Of a stretch of DNA of 64,000 nt, positions 8,294 to 17,843 are shown one piece after another. Where the stretch lies: the NCBI GenBank assembly GCA_016700175.1, contig CP065003.1, positions 2,180,001-2,244,000 on the forward strand. The letters are read 5' to 3'. The number at the start of each line of letters is the position of its first letter. Positions within the stretch are counted from its first letter, which is position 1. Origin of the DNA: Acidobacteriota bacterium (lineage in GTDB: Bacteria; Acidobacteriota; Blastocatellia; Pyrinomonadales; Pyrinomonadaceae). The notes beneath the pieces are model-generated. The model did no database searches, was not told where the DNA came from, and was given only the letters and a program-made list of their open reading frames with translations. Position numbers and translations under genes: made by a program.

Positions 8294-9730
8294 TTACTCG
8301 CCGAGAGGCAATTCGCCCGAGAGGTTTCGGCGGACAAGTTCCATCAGATCGGCGGCGTAGACCGGGACTCCGAATCCCGCTTTAAGCTCGTCGAATGTCA
8401 TCCCGTCGATAAGGATCGGTTCGTCCGATTTGATCACCGCGGGCGGGATCACGACAAAGTCGCCGGATACTCTTTCGCGAACCGCAATGAAGTCCTGTCC
8501 CGAAAGAAGTCCCGCCACCGAAACATCGCCGCCGAAATACGTGTTGGGAACCGCGACGACCTTCAGGTCGGAGCCAACGAGTTCGTTTAGCTTTTCGACA
8601 CCTGCGGCGAGGTAGGGAGCGAACATCTCGCCCGTGAACACCGTGCCGTTCAGCGAACCGAGTACCGGAAGATCCGTCTCCGAATCGGGTACGTGAGCAA
8701 GCTCGCTGAGCCTGGGATTCGCTTTCGCGCTACGAACGGACGAAGGCTCGCTTTCCCGGACCTTCTCAAGGAACTCGTCGAATTCGCGTATGAAGGTCCT
8801 GATCATCCCGACCCCGTCCTCGATCTGCGGATACTCGCCGTAGTGCTCTCTGGAAGGCACGGGCACGCCGGCTTTCACATAGATCTCGTCGCCGAGGAAA
8901 GCGAAAGTCGTCCCGATCGTCTTCCGGAACTCTTCCTGAAGCTTCCCGACCTCCTCGATCGTCTTTACGCAGAATTCGGAAGTGACCTTCGTAAGCCGCT
9001 CGTCCTTGTTGTAGCGTGTCAGCGCTACGGGTACGACAGCCGTGGAAACAACGCCCGGATGAAGCGCGGCCAGATCGCCGAGCGTTCTCTCGAGCACTTT
9101 TCCGTCGTTGATCTCCGGACAAAGGACCACCTGTGCGTGGATCTCGATGTTGTTGGATAGCAGCCGCTCGAGCTTGTCGGAAATGTCCGCCTGCTCTTCG
9201 CCGACTCCCAACAGGTACGCCCTGGCTCTTACATCGGTCGCGTGAACGGACACATACTGCGGCGAGAGCCTCTGTTCGATGATCCGCTGCATCTCGGCCT
9301 CTGTGACCGAGGAAAGCGTGGTGTAGTTGCCGTAGAGGAATGAAAGCCGTATGTCCTCGTCGCGGACGAAGAGCGAAGGCCTCGCATCTTCGGGGTTCCC
9401 CTTGCAGAAGCAGAAAATGCACTCGTTGGCGCACTGGCGCGGGATGATCTGTTCGAACTCGATGCCGAGGTCCTCGCCCTCGTCGCGCTCGATATCGACT
9501 TCCCAGGTCTCGCCGTCCGCTTTCTTGACGAGCAGTATCATCTCCACCTCGCCGGAGGTCTGGAAGCGGAAATCGAGGTAATCGCGGACAGCTCGCCCGT
9601 TGACCTTCGTGATCCGGTCCCCAGATTCCAGGCCCACATCGTCCGCGATCGTGCCCGGGATCACCGAATCGATGGTCACTCCAGGCCTCCTCAGTTGTGT
9701 TACCGCCGGCGTTACGGCGAATTCGTACAT
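8294..9730 (-). CDS. DUF512 family protein: PDZ domain plus radical-SAM-like 4Fe-4S domain
   Basis: 478 residues from the ATG at 9730; an in-frame TTG at 9766 is a poorer start. Residues about 12-75 form a PDZ-like domain (RPGVTIDSVIPGTIADDVGLESGDRI in sense). Then comes the cysteine cluster CANECIFCFCKG and the motif RLSFLYGNYTTLS, both hallmarks of the DUF512/PF04459 group of putative Fe-S oxidoreductases. The C-terminal half has VPNTYFGGDVSVAGLLSGQD, also typical. The biochemical role is not established for the family. It sits between the alanine dehydrogenase terminator and a small membrane protein gene on the same strand. Confidence 0.9.
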   Translation of the reverse strand: MYEFAVTPAVTQLRRPGVTIDSVIPGTIADDVGLESGDRITKVNGRAVRDYLDFRFQTSGEVEMILLVKKADGETWEVDIERDEGEDLGIEFEQIIPRQCANECIFCFCKGNPEDARPSLFVRDEDIRLSFLYGNYTTLSSVTEAEMQRIIEQRLSPQYVSVHATDVRARAYLLGVGEEQADISDKLERLLSNNIEIHAQVVLCPEINDGKVLERTLGDLAALHPGVVSTAVVPVALTRYNKDERLTKVTSEFCVKTIEEVGKLQEEFRKTIGTTFAFLGDEIYVKAGVPVPSREHYGEYPQIEDGVGMIRTFIREFDEFLEKVRESEPSSVRSAKANPRLSELAHVPDSETDLPVLGSLNGTVFTGEMFAPYLAAGVEKLNELVGSDLKVVAVPNTYFGGDVSVAGLLSGQDFIAVRERVSGDFVVIPPAVIKSDEPILIDGMTFDELKAGFGVPVYAADLMELVRRNLSGELPLGE

Positions 9731-9789
9731 AAACCCGATTCTCTCAGCCGATCCGCGGCGTTGCAAGCAACGGCTTCAGACAAAACAAA

Positions 9790-9828
9790 GCCTGCCGGCC
9801 CGGAAAAGCTTGTCCCGGACCGGCAGGC
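9790..9828 (-). terminator. Rho-independent terminator after ald
   Basis: A 14-bp stem with one mismatch (GCCTGCCGGCCCGG at 9790-9803 against CCGGACCGGCAGGC at 9815-9828) and an 11-nt loop. In the minus-strand direction it is followed by CTTTGTTTTG. It ends the ald transcript before the DUF512 gene. Confidence 0.8.
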
Positions 9829-9847
9829 AACTTAAAAAAGCATGTCC

Positions 9848-10981
9848 TTATGCGCTTGCCGCCGCGTCGCCGACCAGCGAAGAAAGAGGAGTATATTCCA
9901 GTTCCTGCGAAGTCGCGACGGCCTCGTAGGTGAGCTTTCCGGCATATGTGTTCACGCCTTCGGCTAGCCCCGGATCGTCCGCTATCGCCTTCTCGAATCC
10001 CTTGTTCGCAAGCGCCAGCGCGTACGGAAGCGTTGCGTTCGTCAAAGCGAACGTCGAGGTCCTCGGAACCGCGCCGGGCATGTTTGCGACGCAATAATGA
10101 AGGACACCTTCCTCGTAGTAGGTCGGGTTCGAGTGCGTGGTCGCGCGCGTCGTCTCGAAGCATCCGCCCTGGTCGACAGCGACGTCGACGAGGACCGCTC
10201 CGTTCGGAATATCCTTCAGCATATCGCGGGTGATCAGCTTCGGCGCCGATGCGCCGGGGATCAGGACCGCTCCGATCACCAGGTCCGCGTGCGAAATAGC
10301 CTCGTGGATCTGGTAACGGCTCGACGCGAGCGTCTGGATCTTCGAAAGGAAAATGTCGTCGAGCTCGCGGAGCCTGTCCAGGTTCTTGTCGATGATCGTG
10401 ACGTGCGCGCCTAGTCCGACGGCCATCTTCGCCGCCTCGGTTCCGACTACGCCTCCGCCGATGATCACCACGTCAGCCGCCGGAACTCCCGGAACGCCAC
10501 CGAGCAGGATCCCCCGCCCGCCGTTCATTTTTTCGAGGTACGTCGCGCCCACCTGCACGCTCATACGGCCCGCCACTTCCGACATAGGCGTGAGCAGCGG
10601 AAGCCTTCCCTGCCGGTCTGTGATCGTCTCGTATGCGACACCCGTGACCTTGCGCTCGAGCATCTGCCTTGTCAGCTCGAACTCGGGAGCGAGGTGCAGA
10701 TAGGTGAAAAGCACCTGGCCGTCGCGCATCCTCGGGTATTCGGGTGCGATCGGCTCTTTGACCTTGACGACCATATCTCCCTCGGCCCATATGTCGTCAG
10801 CCGACTCCAGGATCTTCGCACCCGCGGCGACGAATGCTTCGTCCTCAAAGCCGGAGCCCTGTCCCGCGTGCCTTTCGACAAAAACCTCGTGTCCGGCGTC
10901 CGTCAGCGCCCTGACCCCGGCCGGCACGAGCCCGACACGGTATTCGTTATCCTTGATCTCTTTTGGAAGTCCGATCTTCAT
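9848..10981 (-). CDS. ald: Alanine dehydrogenase
   Basis: 377 residues, full length for the family (about 370). It catalyses reversible NAD-dependent deamination of L-alanine to pyruvate and ammonia in the cytoplasm. The start MKIGLPKEIKDNEYRVGL is the family N-terminus; KVKEPI holds the catalytic Lys region; THLHLAPE-like FTYLHLAPEFELT follows; the Rossmann motif is VVIIGGGVVGTEAAKMAVGLGA; GAVLVDVAVDQGGC is conserved near the active site. It is flanked by two terminators and is probably transcribed alone. It could feed pyruvate from amino acids released by the peptidases in the window (inference). Confidence 0.96.
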   Translation of the reverse strand: MKIGLPKEIKDNEYRVGLVPAGVRALTDAGHEVFVERHAGQGSGFEDEAFVAAGAKILESADDIWAEGDMVVKVKEPIAPEYPRMRDGQVLFTYLHLAPEFELTRQMLERKVTGVAYETITDRQGRLPLLTPMSEVAGRMSVQVGATYLEKMNGGRGILLGGVPGVPAADVVIIGGGVVGTEAAKMAVGLGAHVTIIDKNLDRLRELDDIFLSKIQTLASSRYQIHEAISHADLVIGAVLIPGASAPKLITRDMLKDIPNGAVLVDVAVDQGGCFETTRATTHSNPTYYEEGVLHYCVANMPGAVPRTSTFALTNATLPYALALANKGFEKAIADDPGLAEGVNTYAGKLTYEAVATSQELEYTPLSSLVGDAAASA

Positions 10982-11028
10982 ATATTTACCTTATGAAATT
11001 GTGATTTTGTGAAGGCTATTAAACCACA

Positions 11029-11064
11029 AAAACCCGCGGAAGACACAACGGTCCCGCGGGTTTT
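11029..11064 (-). terminator. Rho-independent terminator after the aldehyde dehydrogenase gene
   Basis: AAAACCCGCGG (11029-11039) pairs perfectly with CCGCGGGTTTT (11054-11064) across a 14-nt loop. On the minus strand the stem runs into TTTTTGTGGTTT. It lies 22 bp after the stop at 11086. Confidence 0.82.
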
Positions 11065-11085
11065 CGCGTGCTTCTAACGGTAAAT

Positions 11086-12624
11086 TCAGACCTCGACCTC
11101 GTCGATCTGCGCCTTCTGAAGGCGGCCTGAAAAATCTACGTATATCGCTTTCCACTCGCTGAAAATGTCGAGCACCTGGGTGCCGGCTTCGCGATGTCCG
11201 TTGCCCGTTCCCTTGGTCCCGCCGAACGGCAGATGGACCTCGGCGCCGATCGTCGCGGAGTTTACGTAGCAGATGCCCGTGTAGAGCTCCTGCATAGCAT
11301 AGAAGGCCTTGTTCACGTCCTGCGTGTAGATGGCCGAAGACAATCCGTACTTCACATCGTTGACGATGTCGATGGCTTCATCAAGGTCCGAGAACGGGAT
11401 CACGGTCGTGACCGGTCCGAAGATCTCTTCCTGAGAGATCCTCATATTCCTGTCGGCGTCGGTGAACACGGTCGGCTCGATAAAGAACCCGTTCTTGTAC
11501 TTGCCCCGCCTCAGCGCGTTCCCGCCGACGGCGAGCGTCGCCTTGTCTTCGTTCTTTCCGATCTCGATGTAGCCGAGGATCTTGTCCATCGCCTGTTGGT
11601 TGATCACCGGCCCGACCTCAGTCTTGGGATCGAGGCCGTTCCCGACCTTCAGCTTCCCGACACGTTCGACAAGTCTTTCGACGAACTTCTTGTACACCTT
11701 CTTGTGCACGACGAGCCGCGAAGACGCGGTACAGCGCTGACCGGAGGTCCCGAACGCTCCCCAAAGCGAGCCTTCGACGGCGTTGTCGATATCGGCATCG
11801 TCGTTGATGATGATCGCGTTCTTGCCGCCCATCTCGAGCGAAACGATCTTGTTGTCGCGGGCGCACTGCTCGGCGATCTTCTTGCCCGTATCCGTAGAAC
11901 CCGTGAACGAGATAAGCCTTACGTCATCGTGGCCGACGAGAGCCGCTCCGGCTTCCCCGAAGCCGTTGACGACGTTCACAACACCCTTCGGAATGCCCGC
12001 GTCCTCACACGCTTTCACGAGATTGATCGTCGAAAGCGGAACATCCTCTCCGGACTTGATGACGACCGTGTTGCCGCAGACAAGCGCCGGGATCAGCTTC
12101 CACGACGGTATCGCCATAGGAAAGTTGAACGGCGTGATGAGGCCGCAGATCCCGACGGGCTGACGCTCGCACATCGCGTACTTGTTCGGCATCTCCGCTT
12201 TCGTCGTGAAGCCGTGAAGCCTGCGGCCCTCGCCGGCCGTATAGTACGTGCAGTCGATAGCCTCCTGAACATCGCCTCCGGTTTCCTTGAGGACCTTGCC
12301 CATCTCGCGGGTCATCTCCTCGGAATATCTTTGCTTGTTCTCCCTGAGGATCTCGCCGAGCTTGAACAGGATCTCTGCCCTGCGAGGTGCCGGCGTCCTG
12401 CGCCATCTGGTCGCGGATTCTTTTGCCGCGGCCACCGCGCGGTCGACGTCCTCGGCGTTGGATTTGGGGAATCTCCCGACGATGTCCGACCTGTCGGCGG
12501 GATTCACGTTCTCGAACCAATCGCCCGACGCGGACTTCACCCATTCGCCGCCTATGTAATTGTGATAGGTCTTTACCGACCTCTTCGTTTCTTTTCCGTC
12601 TTTTGCTTTCGTTGCCTTTGCCAT
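11086..12624 (-). CDS. NAD(P)-dependent aldehyde dehydrogenase, ALDH7-like
   Basis: 512 residues of the ALDH superfamily. The general base Glu264 lies in VSLEMGGKN and the catalytic Cys298 in FGTSGQRCTASSR; the cofactor motif is FTGSTDTGKKI. The C-terminal GAEVHLPFGGTKGTGNGHREAG and EWKAIYVDFSGRLQKAQ resemble the alpha-aminoadipate/piperideine-6-carboxylate branch (ALDH7), so lysine breakdown is possible, but the exact aldehyde is unsure. The N-terminus has about 18 extra Lys-rich residues. No signal peptide, so cytoplasmic. The terminator of htrA lies just upstream (12636-12683), so its promoter must be in or after that hairpin. Confidence 0.9.
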   Translation of the reverse strand: MAKATKAKDGKETKRSVKTYHNYIGGEWVKSASGDWFENVNPADRSDIVGRFPKSNAEDVDRAVAAAKESATRWRRTPAPRRAEILFKLGEILRENKQRYSEEMTREMGKVLKETGGDVQEAIDCTYYTAGEGRRLHGFTTKAEMPNKYAMCERQPVGICGLITPFNFPMAIPSWKLIPALVCGNTVVIKSGEDVPLSTINLVKACEDAGIPKGVVNVVNGFGEAGAALVGHDDVRLISFTGSTDTGKKIAEQCARDNKIVSLEMGGKNAIIINDDADIDNAVEGSLWGAFGTSGQRCTASSRLVVHKKVYKKFVERLVERVGKLKVGNGLDPKTEVGPVINQQAMDKILGYIEIGKNEDKATLAVGGNALRRGKYKNGFFIEPTVFTDADRNMRISQEEIFGPVTTVIPFSDLDEAIDIVNDVKYGLSSAIYTQDVNKAFYAMQELYTGICYVNSATIGAEVHLPFGGTKGTGNGHREAGTQVLDIFSEWKAIYVDFSGRLQKAQIDEVEV

Positions 12625-12635
12625 ATCGTCCCTTC

Positions 12636-12683
12636 AAAAAAATGATGGACGGTAACGAGTGTGTTCTCTTCGCCGCCGTCCAT
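12636..12683 (-). terminator. Rho-independent terminator after htrA-like gene
   Basis: GATGGACGG (12644-12652) pairs with CCGTCCATC (12675-12683). In the minus-strand direction the stem is followed at once by seven T residues (A run at 12636-12642). Confidence 0.82.
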
Positions 12684-12704
12684 CTTGTATGAATTTTATT
12701 TGTC

Positions 12705-14288
12705 TCACTGGATCGTGAATTGAACGATCCGGGGGATCACCCGCCTGGTCCTCCTGTCGTAGGTCGCCACGTGAAGCACAACCGGAGAGCCTTTCGACAG
12801 CCTGCCGGCGATCCTGTTAAAAGATTCCAGATCAGTTACAGTAACCCGATTTATTCGGCGAATCAAATCGCCCTCGCTGAGCGCCGGACCTCCGGTGGAG
12901 TCCTTGACGTCCGCGACGAAACTCGCGGGATCGACGCTCCTGACGACCAGTCCCGAGAGGTCATTGTTCTCGAAGATCTCGCCGAGCTTGACGCCCCGCA
13001 GCGTGAACGTGCGGACAAAGTTCGGGTTCATCTCCGAAAGCGTCAGTCCCAAAGGAGCGATCTCCTGCGCCTTCTCGTCCACAGGCAGAGCGCGGCGGGA
13101 ATTATCGTCGACGACCAGATCGGTCGAGGGCCTCTCGTCGAGCCTGACCGAAACGGTCCTGCTTTCGAGTTCGCTTCCGTTCTCGCGTAAGTAGCCGATC
13201 ACGACGTCGTTGCCGGGTTCGATCGACGCGATCCTGGCGATCAGGTCCTGCGCGCTTTCCACGGCTTTGCCGTCGACCGACACGATGATGTCGTTGCCTT
13301 TCAGGCCCGCCTTGTATGCGGCTCCGTCGTTGTCGCGGACTGAAGTGATGATCGCGCCCTTAGCCTCAGGAAGCCCGTAAACGTCTGCAAATTCCTTCTT
13401 CACCGAATCCAGGAATACGCCCAGGTAGCCGCGCCGGACCTTGCCGGAGCTCAGGATCTGCTTGTAAACATACTCGGCCTCGTTCGAAGGAAGCGCAAAG
13501 CCTATTCCGTTGTAGTCTCCGGTCGATGTGGCGATCTGCGAATTGATTCCGATCACTTCGCCCCGCAGATTCACGAGCGGCCCGCCGGAATTGCCGCGGT
13601 TGATAGCGGCGTCGGTCTGGATGAACCTCTGGAACGGATTTCCCGAGGGCGTTTCTCGCTTGGTCTGCGAGATGATCCCCGCGGTGACCGTGCGGGCAAG
13701 CCCGAACGGAGAACCTACTGCAAGCACCCAGTCCCCGATCCGGGCCGCGTCGGAATTCCCGAACCGAAGATGAGGAAGGGCAGCTTCGGTGTCGATCTTC
13801 AATACCGCGAGATCCGTCTCTTCGTCGGCCCCGACGATCCGCGCCGTGTACTCCTCTCCGCTCTGAAGCCTGACCGTGATCCGCGCAGAGTCTTCGACCA
13901 CGTGGTAGTTGGTCAGGATGTATCCCTTCGGATCTACGATGAACCCGCTTCCGACCGCATAGCTCGGACGCGAAGGCAGGCGCCTCCGGAAGAACTCCAG
14001 AATATCGTCGGCGTCCTCGCCGCCGTCGCCTTCGACCTGGACATCGGGGACCTTTCCTTTCGTGTCGATGTTGACCACCGCGGGCTCGACCACTTTCGCG
14101 ACCTCGGCGAACGATGACGAAAGCTGCTCGGGCGAAGCCGTAGTGCTTTTCGCCGGCACTGTCGCTTCCGGGGTCTGGGCGAGAGCCGCACCGCCGGAGG
14201 TGAGCGCGAGGACTATCAGTGAAAAACTGCTTATCCACAGCTCGCGGAAGAGATTTCTATGAGGGTGTTCCCTGGTCAACTTGGACAT
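12705..14288 (-). CDS. Periplasmic HtrA/DegP-type serine protease with two PDZ domains
   Basis: 527 residues. A signal peptide (about 1-38, ISSFSLIVLALTSGGAALAQ) is followed by a trypsin-like domain with His129 (NYHVV), Asp159 (ETDLAVLKI) and Ser234 (RGNSGGPL), then PDZ1 (about 275-375, RRGYLGVFLDSV) and PDZ2 (about 425-525, GLVVRSVDPASF). It degrades or refolds damaged envelope proteins. Length and domain order are those of DegP/MucD. It is bounded by a terminator downstream and a 103-bp gap to the next gene upstream. Confidence 0.95.
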   Translation of the reverse strand: MSKLTREHPHRNLFRELWISSFSLIVLALTSGGAALAQTPEATVPAKSTTASPEQLSSSFAEVAKVVEPAVVNIDTKGKVPDVQVEGDGGEDADDILEFFRRRLPSRPSYAVGSGFIVDPKGYILTNYHVVEDSARITVRLQSGEEYTARIVGADEETDLAVLKIDTEAALPHLRFGNSDAARIGDWVLAVGSPFGLARTVTAGIISQTKRETPSGNPFQRFIQTDAAINRGNSGGPLVNLRGEVIGINSQIATSTGDYNGIGFALPSNEAEYVYKQILSSGKVRRGYLGVFLDSVKKEFADVYGLPEAKGAIITSVRDNDGAAYKAGLKGNDIIVSVDGKAVESAQDLIARIASIEPGNDVVIGYLRENGSELESRTVSVRLDERPSTDLVVDDNSRRALPVDEKAQEIAPLGLTLSEMNPNFVRTFTLRGVKLGEIFENNDLSGLVVRSVDPASFVADVKDSTGGPALSEGDLIRRINRVTVTDLESFNRIAGRLSKGSPVVLHVATYDRRTRRVIPRIVQFTIQ

Positions 14289-14391
14289 TACTGCGTCTCC
14301 TTGTACTTCAGTTGCCGGCTACCGGCCATGTTGACCGAGTATAGAGTGCCGATCCGTATAAGACAATATTTACGTTTCGCGTCAGGAATTG

Positions 14392-15363
14392 TTATCGGGC
14401 CCCTGATTCCGTCGTAAGAAGGACCTTCATCACTCCGGGCCGGGCGGCTGACTTGAATGCTTCAACGCCGTCTTCGAGCCTTAGTTCCTCCGAGATCAGA
14501 GGCCTCGGATCTACCGCGCCCGTTCTCAGCAGTTCCAGCGCCGGAGCGAATCTCCCGCATCTGGAACCGATAACCGTCAACTCATCGACCACTACCCGCC
14601 AGGGTTCCCACTTCACTTCTCCGTGAATAGTCGATTTCAGGACCAGTCTCCCGAGTGGCTTGAGCAGATCGAGAGCGGTCGAGAGCCCGGATCCGGACCC
14701 GCTCGCCTCGATCACAACGTCGAAAGAACGGGCCATCTTGCCGGCTTCCTCAAGCAGGATGCCTTCGACTTCGTTCGTCCGGGCCGTATTTAGCTTGCTC
14801 TGATGCTTGCCTACCAGATAAAGATGGTGCGCACGCCTCGCCAGGCTCCAGGCGCACAGGATTCCCAGCTTGCCGTCGCCGACGACCGCGACCTTCATTC
14901 CCGGTTCGATCGGAGCGCGTTCCGTAATGCCGTACGCCGCCGCAAGCGGCTCGGTGAACACCGCCGCTTCGTCGGTTATCGCGTCGGGGACCTCTACCAG
15001 GTTTCGGACCGGCAGACTGACGAACTCGGCGTGACATCCGTCTCGGCCGACGATTCCGAGCACCGTGCGGTCCGGACAATGTCTCGGATCGCCTTTCCTG
15101 CAAAGAGGGCATTTGTTGCAGCCAACGTTGATCTCGCCGACCACACGCTTGCCGACGAACGATGGATCTTCCGGCGATTCTTCCACTACGCCGACGAACT
15201 CGTGGCCGAGTGTTCCCCGGAAGCCTGCGTAGCCGCGTACGATCTCCAGATCGGTATTGCAGATCCCCGAACGCAGGACACGGACCTTCGCCTCGGTGCC
15301 GGAAGGGCGGTACGGAACGTCCTTTAGCGCAAGATCGCTGCCGTCGAATCTCAGTGCTTTCAT
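14392..15363 (-). CDS. Zinc-dependent alcohol dehydrogenase (MDR family)
   Basis: 323 residues, slightly short for the family. Catalytic zinc ligands are in GICNTDLE and GHEFVG; the structural zinc site is GCNKCPLCRKGDPRHC. The dinucleotide fold has VAVVGDGKLGILCAWSL. This layout resembles sorbitol/threonine-type dehydrogenases acting on a sugar or small alcohol; substrate unknown. It is transcribed divergently from the response regulator gene, with 149 bp between them. Confidence 0.88.
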   Translation of the reverse strand: MKALRFDGSDLALKDVPYRPSGTEAKVRVLRSGICNTDLEIVRGYAGFRGTLGHEFVGVVEESPEDPSFVGKRVVGEINVGCNKCPLCRKGDPRHCPDRTVLGIVGRDGCHAEFVSLPVRNLVEVPDAITDEAAVFTEPLAAAYGITERAPIEPGMKVAVVGDGKLGILCAWSLARRAHHLYLVGKHQSKLNTARTNEVEGILLEEAGKMARSFDVVIEASGSGSGLSTALDLLKPLGRLVLKSTIHGEVKWEPWRVVVDELTVIGSRCGRFAPALELLRTGAVDPRPLISEELRLEDGVEAFKSAARPGVMKVLLTTESGAR

Positions 15364-15512
15364 AGGTTTGCGGGAGGCTTTCTTTTGAGAATATCAGAGT
15401 GAAGGGAAACGCGGCCGCCCTGTCTTCTTTTTTCGGCTTGCCGGGCCGCAATTTCCTATTATGATAACGCAATCCCGTCTCTTCGTTTTCCGGAGCCGGA
15501 CGCCTTCACACC

Positions 15513-16214
15513 ATGCGAATTCTGCTTGTTGAAGACGACGAGCGCATCGCTCACTTCATCGTCAAGGGGCTCAAAGAGAACTCGTACGCCGTCGACCACG
15601 TCCCCGACGGCGAGTCGGCGCTCTTCCGCGCCGACGTGAGCGACTACGACCTCGTGATCCTCGACCTTATGATTCCCGGGAAGGACGGATTCGAGGTCTG
15701 CGGCGAACTTCGCTCGGAAGGCAAAGACGTCCCGGTTCTCATGCTGACGGCTCGAGATGCTCTCGAGGACAGGATCCAGGGTCTCGATCTCGGCGCCGAT
15801 GACTACCTCACAAAGCCGTTCGAATTCGGGGAACTGCTCGCCCGCATCCGCGCCCTATTGCGCAGGCCCCGAGGCGAGATGCTCCTCACAAAGTTCGAGA
15901 TCGGGGACCTTTCGATCGACTCACGAAGCCAGACCGCGACAGGAAAGGGGGATCCGATCGAACTGACGACGAAGGAATACGCTCTTCTCGAGTATTTTGC
16001 CCGCAATGCAGATCGGGTCATTGGGCGGGAGGACATTTCGGAGCACGTCTGGAATGAGAAGTTCGACCCGTTCTCGAACCTGATCGAGGTCTACGTCAAC
16101 CGGTTGCGCCAGAAGCTTCGGCCGTTTGTGGATACGCCGGTGATCGTGACGAAGCGCGGCGCGGGCTACATCTTGTCCACGAAGAAGACGGCCGCAGGAC
16201 CGGACACCGCCTGA
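15513..16214 (+). CDS. OmpR-family response regulator
   Basis: 233 residues. Receiver domain at 1-115 with acidic pocket Asp8-Asp9, phospho-acceptor Asp51 (LVILDLMIPGKDG) and the Lys in DDYLTKPFEF. The C-terminal winged helix (about 130-225) has TTKEYALLEYFARN, IEVYVNRLRQKL and TKRGAGYIL. It overlaps the kinase gene by one base (stop/start TGATG at 16212-16216), so the two are one operon and a cognate pair. The signal is unknown; a PepSY protein is encoded next. Confidence 0.95.
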   Translation: MRILLVEDDERIAHFIVKGLKENSYAVDHVPDGESALFRADVSDYDLVILDLMIPGKDGFEVCGELRSEGKDVPVLMLTARDALEDRIQGLDLGADDYLTKPFEFGELLARIRALLRRPRGEMLLTKFEIGDLSIDSRSQTATGKGDPIELTTKEYALLEYFARNADRVIGREDISEHVWNEKFDPFSNLIEVYVNRLRQKLRPFVDTPVIVTKRGAGYILSTKKTAAGPDTA

Positions 16215-17677
16215 TGCTCTCATCGATCCGCATAAAACTGACACTGTGGTACGCGGCGGTCCTCGCTTTGCTGCTCGGCGTTTTCACGCTGGTTTCCTAC
16301 TTTGCCCTGGACCGCACGGTTAGGCAAATAGCCGATGATTCGATCGAAGACGCGGCGACGGCCCTTGTCGAAACCCTTCGTGCCCAAAAGAGGCTGAACG
16401 AGGAGATGGTGCTGACCGATGAGACCATCCGTGAGACCATCGAGGATTTTCGCTTTCAGTTCATCGTTTTCGCCGTATTCGACGAGAACAGCAGGTCCGT
16501 CGCCGTCAGCCCGCGTCTGGATCCCGACCGCGCCAGCCGCCTTGTTCCGTTCAATCTTGAAGCCGGGGAGATCCCAAAGGAAGGCCTTTCGGCCGCCGTT
16601 TCGGAGAACGAAGGCGGATTTCTTACAGTGACCACTGCAAACGAACCGGAGGTGAGAATATTCGTAAGGCGCGCAAGTTTCGAAAGCCGAACCCTGCTTG
16701 TCGCTGCTATACGGCCGCTTCGGTCGCAGCTCGAACTCCTGGGCAGTGTCCGGCTCTTCATCCTTGCCGGCTTCCCTTTTGCACTCGTGCTGTCCTCGAT
16801 CGGCGGCTACTACCTTGCGGGCAAATCGCTTCGTCCTGTCGGCGAGATGGCGGAAAAGGCGGCACAGATCACTTCGAGCAATCTGAGCGAACGCGTGCCG
16901 AGAGGTTCTGCGGAAGACGAACTTGCCGAACTCGCGGACGCGTTCAACGGAATGCTGGTCCGCCTGGAAACCGCGTTCGAGCAGCAAAGGCGCTTTATGG
17001 CCGATGCCTCGCACGAGCTCCGGACCCCTTTGGCGATCGTCCGCGGAGAATCCGAAGTTTCGCTTCAAAAGGACGAGAGAAGCGAGGACGAGTACAGGGA
17101 ATCGCTTGACGTGATCCGGCTTGAGGCCGCTCGCCTTTCGAGGATCGTCGAGGACCTGTTCCTTTTGGCAAAGGCCGACGCGGGCGGGTTCATTTCGAAG
17201 CGGCGTTCGTTCTATCTGGACGAAACGGTTACCGAGTGCGCACGCGCGGTCAGGACACTTGTCGACGAGAAAGGCCTCGAAATGAAGGTCGATGTGGAGG
17301 AAGGCCTTGCTTTCAAGGGCGACGAGGCCTTGATCCGGCGGCTGATCCTGAATCTGCTGGACAATGCGGTCAAGTATTCAGCCGCAGAAGGGTCGGTGGG
17401 TATCTCGTGCGTCCGGATGAATGGAAGCTTCAAGATCGAGGTAGCAAGTACCGGTTCCCCGATTCCAGAGGCCGACCGGCCTCATATCTTCGATCGGTTC
17501 TTCAGAGTCGACAAGGCTCGCTCCCACCAAAGCGATTACGCGCACGGAACAGGGGCCGGACTGGGCCTCTCCATCGCAAGTTCGATCGCGCAAGCGCACG
17601 GCGGCACCCTCGAGCTGGTGTCGTCCGACGAATCGGAAACCCGGTTCCGGGTTACTTTGCCTGCAAACCACTCCTGA
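16214..17677 (+). CDS. Membrane sensor histidine kinase
   Basis: 487 residues. Transmembrane segments near 9-31 and 180-203 enclose a periplasmic sensor region of about 145 residues. A HAMP domain (about 203-258) leads to HisKA with phospho-acceptor His267 (ADASHELRTPLA) and an HATPase domain with N box ILNLLDNAVKYS and G box GTGAGLGLSIASSIA. This is the usual QseC/CusS-like layout. It pairs with the response regulator by translational coupling. Confidence 0.95.
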   Translation: MLSSIRIKLTLWYAAVLALLLGVFTLVSYFALDRTVRQIADDSIEDAATALVETLRAQKRLNEEMVLTDETIRETIEDFRFQFIVFAVFDENSRSVAVSPRLDPDRASRLVPFNLEAGEIPKEGLSAAVSENEGGFLTVTTANEPEVRIFVRRASFESRTLLVAAIRPLRSQLELLGSVRLFILAGFPFALVLSSIGGYYLAGKSLRPVGEMAEKAAQITSSNLSERVPRGSAEDELAELADAFNGMLVRLETAFEQQRRFMADASHELRTPLAIVRGESEVSLQKDERSEDEYRESLDVIRLEAARLSRIVEDLFLLAKADAGGFISKRRSFYLDETVTECARAVRTLVDEKGLEMKVDVEEGLAFKGDEALIRRLILNLLDNAVKYSAAEGSVGISCVRMNGSFKIEVASTGSPIPEADRPHIFDRFFRVDKARSHQSDYAHGTGAGLGLSIASSIAQAHGGTLELVSSDESETRFRVTLPANHS

Positions 17678-17843
17678 ACGCCTCTTCGGAATTACCCTTC
17701 AAACTGACTCCCGATCCCGGTCCCATTTCTGAAATTAATCCTCTGTTTATCTTCCGTATCGTAAAGTCGGGATCGTTGTGAGTTTCACGCGCGAGGCCCG
17801 CGGATCGGCCGCCGGCTTTGCGCCGGAAGGGTGTTTGGCAAGT